Below, piece by piece: positions 59,289-64,000 of a stretch of 64,000 nt of DNA. The stretch is from an uncultured Clostridia bacterium (GTDB taxonomy: Bacteria; Bacillota; Clostridia; Christensenellales; Aristaeellaceae). Within the stretch, counting starts at the first letter, position 1, and each line of letters begins with the position of its first letter. Position numbers and translations under genes: made by a program. The notes beneath the pieces are model-generated. The model was not told the DNA's origin, made no database searches, and worked only from the letters and a program-made list of their open reading frames with translations. The stretch spans positions 62,001 through 126,000 of the forward strand of contig CAKTWP010000005.1 in NCBI GenBank assembly GCA_934630705.1, in the 5' to 3' direction.

Positions 59289-60353
59289 ATGCAAGTTAGG
59301 CTTGAGAACGTTACCAAGAAATTTCCCGGGGTTACGGCGGTGGACACCTTTTCGGTCACGCTGCCCGATGGGGAGCTGATCTGCCTGCTGGGGCCGTCCG
59401 GCTGCGGCAAATCCACCATCCTGAATATGCTTTCGGGCATCATTCCGGTGTCGGGGGGCAATATTTATTTCGATGATGAAAATGTCACCAAGCTGCCTCC
59501 CGAGGAGCGGGGCATCGGATTGGTGTTCCAGAATTATGCCCTGTATCCCCACATGACGGTGCTGGAAAACATCTGTTTTCCCCTGGAAATCAAGCGGGTG
59601 CCCAAGGAGGAGCGGGTGCGCCGGGCCACGGAAATGGCCAGGCTGGTGCACGTGGATATGCTGCTGAACCGCAAGCCTAAGGAGCTTTCCGGCGGTCAGC
59701 AGCAGCGGGTGGCCATCGCCCGGGCGCTGGTGAAGGAGCCCCGGCTTCTGCTGCTGGATGAGCCGCTTTCCAATCTGGACGCACGGCTGCGCCTGGAAAT
59801 GCGGGAGGAAATCCGCCGCATTCAGCTGCAAACCCAGGTGACCACCATTTTCGTCACCCACGACCAGGAAGAAGCCATGTCCATTTCCGATCATATCGTG
59901 CTGATGCGGGACGGCGTGATGCAGCAGTTTGATCAGCCACAGGTGCTTTACGATGACCCGGCCAATCAGTTCGTGGCCGATTTTCTGGGCAATCCGCCCA
60001 TCAATAACCTGCCTGGCACGGTGCGCGGCGGCGTGTTTACCACCGAGGATGGCAAGGCCAGCGTGAAGCTGCCCCTGCTTGCCCGGGTGCCGGAAGGGAA
60101 AAAGGTAAATCTGTCGGTGCGCAGCGAGAGCTTCCAGGTGGCCAAGGCCCCGGGGGAGGATACGATGCGCTGCCAGGTGACGGGCGTATTCAAAACCGGC
60201 AAGGAGGAAATGGCCTCCTTCCTGTTTGGCGATGTGGCCTTCCGGGCATATATCGATCTGGAGGAGGGCCTGCAAAAGGGCCAGGAGGTGGACCTGGCGC
60301 TGAAGAACCGGGGCGTGTTCGTGTTTGACCGGGAATCGGGGGTGCGCTACTGA
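59289..60353 (+). CDS. Sugar importer ATP-binding subunit (MsmX/UgpC type)
   Basis: A 354-residue ATPase of the CUT1 sugar importers. Walker A is GPSGCGKST, the Q-loop VFQNYALYPHMTV, the signature LSGGQQQRVA, Walker B LLLLDEPLSNLDARLR and the H-loop VTHDQEEAM. Residues about 235-354 form the C-terminal regulatory OB-like domain (FLGNPPINNLPG, LSVRSESFQVA). The ATG at 59289 is chosen at the start of the fold, with GCGAGGA upstream. It is the only importer ATPase in the window; MsmX of B. subtilis serves several importers, so this one may also energise blocks 1 and 2. The stop overlaps the permease ATG by one base (TGATG). Confidence 0.95.
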   Translation: MQVRLENVTKKFPGVTAVDTFSVTLPDGELICLLGPSGCGKSTILNMLSGIIPVSGGNIYFDDENVTKLPPEERGIGLVFQNYALYPHMTVLENICFPLEIKRVPKEERVRRATEMARLVHVDMLLNRKPKELSGGQQQRVAIARALVKEPRLLLLDEPLSNLDARLRLEMREEIRRIQLQTQVTTIFVTHDQEEAMSISDHIVLMRDGVMQQFDQPQVLYDDPANQFVADFLGNPPINNLPGTVRGGVFTTEDGKASVKLPLLARVPEGKKVNLSVRSESFQVAKAPGEDTMRCQVTGVFKTGKEEMASFLFGDVAFRAYIDLEEGLQKGQEVDLALKNRGVFVFDRESGVRY

Positions 60354-61906
60354 TGACCCAGAAGCTGCCATTTCAGGAGCCTTTTCGCCGCTCTCGCAGG
60401 CGGAGCAACACCCGGCGGCTCCTGTTCCATTTCGTGCTGTTCACGCTCCTTGGCGCGGCGCTGATTGCCATGGGTGTATTTGGCCGGGTGCAGCTGCATG
60501 CCATTTTTGATGCGACGGTGCAATCCGCCCGGGCCAATCTGCTGGTCAGCGACGCCACGGAAAAAGTGAAGGCTGTGGCTGAGGCTCCCACAGCCGGCAA
60601 TTCCGAAAAGCGTCCCATTTCCAACGGCCTTTCCTCCAAGAGCAAGGCCGTGAAAACAGAAAGCGCCCGAATGCTGCAGGAGGGCGCGACAGATGAAAAC
60701 GTGCTGGCCTATTTGTATGACACCCTGGCCCAGGCGGCCGTTTCCCGGCTCAAGGCGGAGGATGAGGCCCAGGCCGCGCTGATGGAAAAGGTGACGGCGG
60801 CCTTGACCCAGCAGCGGGCGGACGTGATCGCCTCCGTGCAGGCGGACGTTGCCCAGAAGGTCGCGCAGATGTCCGTGGATGATATCCGCAAGGGCCTGTC
60901 CCGGGATACGGCGCATTACGTGCCCATGTATTACAGCCTGATTATGCTGATCGTGGGCGGCGTGCTGCTGGCGCTGGCGCTGGCGCTGGGCGCGGTGGCG
61001 TTTTTCGCGGGGGAGGATGCCCGGAAAAAGGTGACGGACGTGGTAGAGCCCATGGACTATCTGCTGCCCTTCTTTTTCGGGGTGATCGTGTTCACGCTCT
61101 ATCCCATGATCCGTGTGTTCATCATGGCGTTTCAGGAGCGCTATCAGCTTACGGGGGAATACCTGGGATGGGGCCTGGGAAATTTCCGGGATGTGCTGTT
61201 TGGCGTGAATACCAAGCTGCCCCAGGCGCTGGGAAACACGTTCCTGTATGTGCTGCTCACGGTGCCCATTTCCACGGTGCTGTCGCTGGTGCTGGCGTAT
61301 CTGCTGAACCAGAAAATCAAGCTCCGCGCCCTGTTCCAGACGGCGTATTTCCTGCCCATGGTCACGTCGGCCACCGCCGTGGGGCTGGTATGGAAGTTTA
61401 TGTTCCATGACAACTATGGCATCATCAACTGGCTGCTGTCCCTGTTCGGGGGAGCGAAGGTGGCCTGGCTGACCAATCCGGCCTTCTCCATGGCCGTGAT
61501 GGTGATTTACGGCGTGTGGGATTCTCTGCCCTTCACCATCATCCTGCTGATTTCCGGCCTGCAGAATATAGATGATCATTATTACACCGTGGCCAAGGTG
61601 GATGGGGCGAAGGCCAAGCGGATTTTCTTCCGCATCACCGTGCCGCTCCTGTCGCCCACCATCGGGCTGGTGCTGATTATCAACAGCATTTCGGCCTTCA
61701 AGGTGTTCAACTCCGTGGTGGTGCTGTTCTCGGGGTATCCGGGACCCATGTATAATATGTATACCATGACTTATTATATCTATGAGCAGATCAAAACCAA
61801 TATGGAATACGGCCGGGCGGCGGCCGCGTCGCTGATTCTGTTCCTGTTTATTTTCCTGTTTACCATGCTCCAGCGCTTCATCCAGCGCAAATGGAAGTAT
61901 GACTGA
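60353..61906 (+). CDS. Sugar importer permease 1 with extra N-terminal extracytoplasmic domain (block 3)
   Basis: A 517-residue permease, about 200 residues longer than usual. Residues 22-44 are an extra membrane helix, 45-190 an extracytoplasmic region rich in Ala, Glu, Gln and Lys and predicted helical by eye (ENVLAYLYDTLAQAAVSRLK, AEDEAQAALMEKVTAALT), 194-219 a second extra helix. The canonical UgpA/MalF-type core of six helices starts at about 234 (YLLPFFFGVIVFTLYPMIRV) with the EAA loop VAKVDGAKAKRIFFRITVP. Coupled start at the ATPase stop. E. coli MalF also has an added periplasmic domain that contacts its binding protein, but of a different fold and position. Confidence 0.93.
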   Translation: MTQKLPFQEPFRRSRRRSNTRRLLFHFVLFTLLGAALIAMGVFGRVQLHAIFDATVQSARANLLVSDATEKVKAVAEAPTAGNSEKRPISNGLSSKSKAVKTESARMLQEGATDENVLAYLYDTLAQAAVSRLKAEDEAQAALMEKVTAALTQQRADVIASVQADVAQKVAQMSVDDIRKGLSRDTAHYVPMYYSLIMLIVGGVLLALALALGAVAFFAGEDARKKVTDVVEPMDYLLPFFFGVIVFTLYPMIRVFIMAFQERYQLTGEYLGWGLGNFRDVLFGVNTKLPQALGNTFLYVLLTVPISTVLSLVLAYLLNQKIKLRALFQTAYFLPMVTSATAVGLVWKFMFHDNYGIINWLLSLFGGAKVAWLTNPAFSMAVMVIYGVWDSLPFTIILLISGLQNIDDHYYTVAKVDGAKAKRIFFRITVPLLSPTIGLVLIINSISAFKVFNSVVVLFSGYPGPMYNMYTMTYYIYEQIKTNMEYGRAAAASLILFLFIFLFTMLQRFIQRKWKYD

Positions 61907-61925
61907 GAAAGGAGGCTGCTTGAAC

Positions 61926-63314
61926 ATGAAGCATCAAAAGGCTGCCCGGCTGTGGGGCGCTATTCTTGTGGCTGTGGGCAGCGTCCTGATTCTGGGCATG
62001 CTGCTGGCCATGCTGGGCGGCGGGGAGAACGCGCCTGAAACCCGGGCGCAATTGCTGGTCCGGGCCCAGCAAAACGATAAAAACGCCCAGACCGCCCTGA
62101 ACCTGGTGCAGGGCCGGATTGCGGAGCTGGAAAAGTATTATGCTGCGGACGGCGAAAACGCCGCCTATCAGGAAAGGCTGGCTCTGCTTGCCGCCTTGAA
62201 GGAAGAACTGGCATCGGCCCAGGATGTTTCGGAGGGCACGTTCCAGCAATGGCGGAAGCGCCAATCCGTGGACGGGGTGGAGACGGAGGTGGTGGCGCTG
62301 AACTATCTGCAAAGCCAGCTGGCCACGCTGCATCAGAACCGGCAGCAGGCGCAAAGCAGCCGCGTCGCGGCGGAAACGGCCCCTGAGGAAGCGACGGAAG
62401 CCGTGTCGTCCCGGGCGCTGTATTATGCGGGGCTGGCAATCGGCGCGGCGCTGTGGGTGCTGGGATTGCGGCTGAATCACGGGTATCAGATGAAGCATGT
62501 GCTCAGCCAGATTCTGCTGTACACCCTGCTGGTGATTGGCGCGATCATCATGGTGTTCCCATTTTACTGGATGATTTCCTCATCGCTGAAAACGCGGATC
62601 GAGGTGAGCCAGTTTCCGCCGCAGTTTATCCCCAATAACCCCTTCAATTTCGATAACTACCGGGTGGCCTTCAAGCAGGCGCCCTTCGCCACGTATTTTC
62701 TCAATTCGGTGGTGGTGTGCTTCTGCTCGGTGGCGGTGGTTACGTTTACCACCATCCTGGCGGCCTTTGCCTTCTCGCGGCTGAAATTCCCGGGGCGGGA
62801 AGTGGTGTTTTCCGCGCTGCTGAGCATGATGATGCTGCCCTTTGAGATGCTGGTGATTACCAATTACTCCACCATCATCCATCTGAACCTGAACGACAGC
62901 CTGTCCGCGCTGGTGCTGCCCTTCATTTCCTCCATTTTCTATACGTACATCATGCGCAATTTCTTCGCTTCCATCCCCGAGAGCCTGTATTGGTCGGCGC
63001 GGGTGGATGGATGCAGCAATTGGCGGTATCTGTGGAAGGTGATGGTGCCCATCGGGCGGCCGTCGCTGGTGACGGTGATTCTGCTCAACGCACTGGCAAG
63101 CTGGAACAGCTTCATGTGGCCGCTGCTGGTGATCAAATCCACGCCCAAGCGCACGCTGCCCTTCGGCCTTTACGCATTTACCACCGAAGCTGGCGCGGCG
63201 CAGGAGCTGATTATGGCCGCATCCACCGTGGTGGTGCTGCCCATGATCGTGCTGTTCCTTTTCGCCCGGAAGCAGATTCTTCGCGGCGTTGCCCGCGGCG
63301 GGCTGAAGGGATAA
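61926..63314 (+). CDS. Sugar importer permease 2 with extra N-terminal coiled-coil domain (block 3)
   Basis: A 462-residue permease, about 180 residues longer than usual. Residues 9-30 are an extra membrane helix, 31-163 a helical, partly heptad-patterned extracytoplasmic region (VRAQQNDKNAQTALNLVQG, LALLAALKEELASAQ, NYLQSQLATLHQNRQQAQ) and 164-182 a second extra helix. The MalG-type core starts at about 193 (LLYTLLVIGAIIMVFPFYWMISSS) and carries the EAA loop YWSARVDGCSNWRYLWKVMVP. The ATG at 61926 is preferred (AAAGGAGG 10 bases upstream); a TTG at 61920 is possible. The start lies 19 bases after the permease 1 stop. The same architecture in both permeases points to a shared function. Confidence 0.93.
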   Translation: MKHQKAARLWGAILVAVGSVLILGMLLAMLGGGENAPETRAQLLVRAQQNDKNAQTALNLVQGRIAELEKYYAADGENAAYQERLALLAALKEELASAQDVSEGTFQQWRKRQSVDGVETEVVALNYLQSQLATLHQNRQQAQSSRVAAETAPEEATEAVSSRALYYAGLAIGAALWVLGLRLNHGYQMKHVLSQILLYTLLVIGAIIMVFPFYWMISSSLKTRIEVSQFPPQFIPNNPFNFDNYRVAFKQAPFATYFLNSVVVCFCSVAVVTFTTILAAFAFSRLKFPGREVVFSALLSMMMLPFEMLVITNYSTIIHLNLNDSLSALVLPFISSIFYTYIMRNFFASIPESLYWSARVDGCSNWRYLWKVMVPIGRPSLVTVILLNALASWNSFMWPLLVIKSTPKRTLPFGLYAFTTEAGAAQELIMAASTVVVLPMIVLFLFARKQILRGVARGGLKG

Positions 63315-63351
63315 GGGAAAAGCTTTCAGCAGCAGGATAAGCCCACAAAAA

Positions 63352-63405
63352 GAGGGCGGGGGAACCATGCTTCGGATGGGAAGCCGGTTTCTCCGTCTTT
63401 TTTTA
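63352..63405 (+). terminator. Terminator of the block 3 operon
   Basis: An imperfect long hairpin GGGGGAACC..GGTTTCTCC with outer AGAG..(C)TCCGTCT pairing, then seven T. Bases 63406-63529 hold nothing I recognise. Confidence 0.75.
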
Positions 63406-63529
63406 GACGACCGTATGAATGGGGGCGCGGCAGGAAGCATTCCTGCTTTTCTGTCAGCGATCGTATGATGATGTGCGTCCCCTTTATGCACTCTCAGCAC
63501 GGGCGTTCATTCCCGATAGTCTCCGCTGC

Positions 63530-64000
63530 TTACCCGAACCGTTTTTCCAGTTCCTCATATTTTTCATGGGTAATCAGCGCGTCGTGATCGGTGCCGTCCA
63601 GCTGCACCACGTAGGTCCAGCGGCCATAGGGCGTGATATTCCGAATATGCCGCAGATTGATGATATAGCTTTTATGACAGCGGAAAAACAGTTCGGGATC
63701 CAGCCGCGCTTCCGTTTCGCTGAGCGTTTCGGGCAGCACATAGCGGCCGTTGTTCCGGGTGTAAATCACGGTAGCCCGATCCTCCCGCTGCACCAGCAGG
63801 ATGTCCATCAGATCAATAAATGTGACCCCATCCCGGTGGCGCAGCATCAGCCGTCCGGCCACATTCCGGGGCTCCGCAGGCCGGGGGGCAGGCAGCGCTT
63901 CCGCAGGCGCATGCCGCAGCCGCGCCGCAATCCGGTCCAGCGTCTGCTCCAGCCGGGCCAGCTTAAAGGGTTTCACCAGATAGTCAAAGGCGTAAACCTC
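63530..64000 (-). CDS. LytTR-family response regulator, 5' end outside the window
   Basis: The C-terminal 156 residues of a response regulator. The reading frame is open to base 64000; its visible start (EVYAFDYLVKPF) is the end of a receiver domain with the conserved Lys-Pro. A linker (ALPAPRPAEP) follows, then a LytTR DNA-binding domain from about 110 residues before the end (VTFIDLMDILLVQREDRATVIYT, FFRCHKSYIINLRHI). Such regulators work with a sensor histidine kinase, which should lie beyond the window. The gene converges on the block 3 importer operon, so control of that operon is possible but not shown. Confidence 0.93.
   Translation of the reverse strand, partial: EVYAFDYLVKPFKLARLEQTLDRIAARLRHAPAEALPAPRPAEPRNVAGRLMLRHRDGVTFIDLMDILLVQREDRATVIYTRNNGRYVLPETLSETEARLDPELFFRCHKSYIINLRHIRNITPYGRWTYVVQLDGTDHDALITHEKYEELEKRFG

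Overview
The window looks like chromosomal DNA of a GC-rich member of the Bacillota, most likely a gut- or rumen-type Clostridia. The reasons are strong GGAGG ribosome binding sites, near-consensus sigma-A promoters with 17-bp spacers, an endospore-coat type SPOCS/LysM protein and a YhcN-like lipoprotein, LplB/YtcP-type sugar importers with YesN-like AraC control, an FMN riboswitch in front of ribU, and a protein-arginine-phosphatase domain. The order cannot be fixed from the sequence. Most of the window is GC-rich; one cyclase gene (21977-22594) is visibly AT-richer.

Layout. 0-7.9 kb: a truncated pyridoxal kinase, psuG, a yfcE / RNase PH-RdgB fusion operon bracketed by inverted arrays of a ~111-bp repeat, a nested palindrome, an FRG-domain gene, queH, an arginine-phosphatase/biotin-ligase fusion and a HAD protein. 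7.9-19.8 kb: carbohydrate block 1, with two tandem uncharacterised paralogues divergent from a GH105 hydrolase, an MFS carrier, an uncharacterised carbohydrate-related protein and a YteP/YtcP/YtcQ-like importer. 19.9-27.5 kb: two MATE pumps, rpsT, a cyclase, a two-gene ABC exporter and a GH29 fucosidase. 27.6-38.8 kb: sporulation-type and housekeeping genes (SPOCS-LysM, YhcN-like lipoprotein, nucleoside-kinase-like protein, exonuclease, BaiN-like flavoprotein, RpiR regulator, SurE), a decayed S51 peptidase and a phosphoesterase. 38.9-46 kb: carbohydrate block 2, a membrane-bound AraC regulator facing a CBM9-permease-permease-binding-lipoprotein operon. 46-57.2 kb: a type IIA topoisomerase pair, riboflavin kinase and ribU under an FMN riboswitch, a third MATE pump, HD-GYP, radical SAM, tRNA-Arg and tRNA-Leu. 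57.4-63.4 kb: carbohydrate block 3, a complete ABC importer. The window ends in a LytTR response regulator.

How the genes fit together. Three sugar importers are encoded, but only block 3 carries an ATPase, of the MsmX/UgpC type. It may energise all three, as MsmX does in Bacillus subtilis. Block 1 resembles the B. subtilis rhamnogalacturonan locus (yteR with yteP/ytcP/ytcQ). The enzymes (GH105, GH29 and the uncharacterised proteins) lack signal peptides, so oligosaccharides are probably imported and then cut inside the cell.

The most unusual system is block 3. The binding protein is held by an uncleaved N-terminal membrane helix followed by a duplicated coiled coil, and both permeases carry an extra N-terminal hairpin of two membrane helices enclosing a 130-145 residue, helix-rich extracytoplasmic domain. 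This suggests a permanently docked receptor-channel importer. Other notable features are intergenic palindromic repeats of several families, two gene fusions and an FMN riboswitch with an insertion in loop L2.
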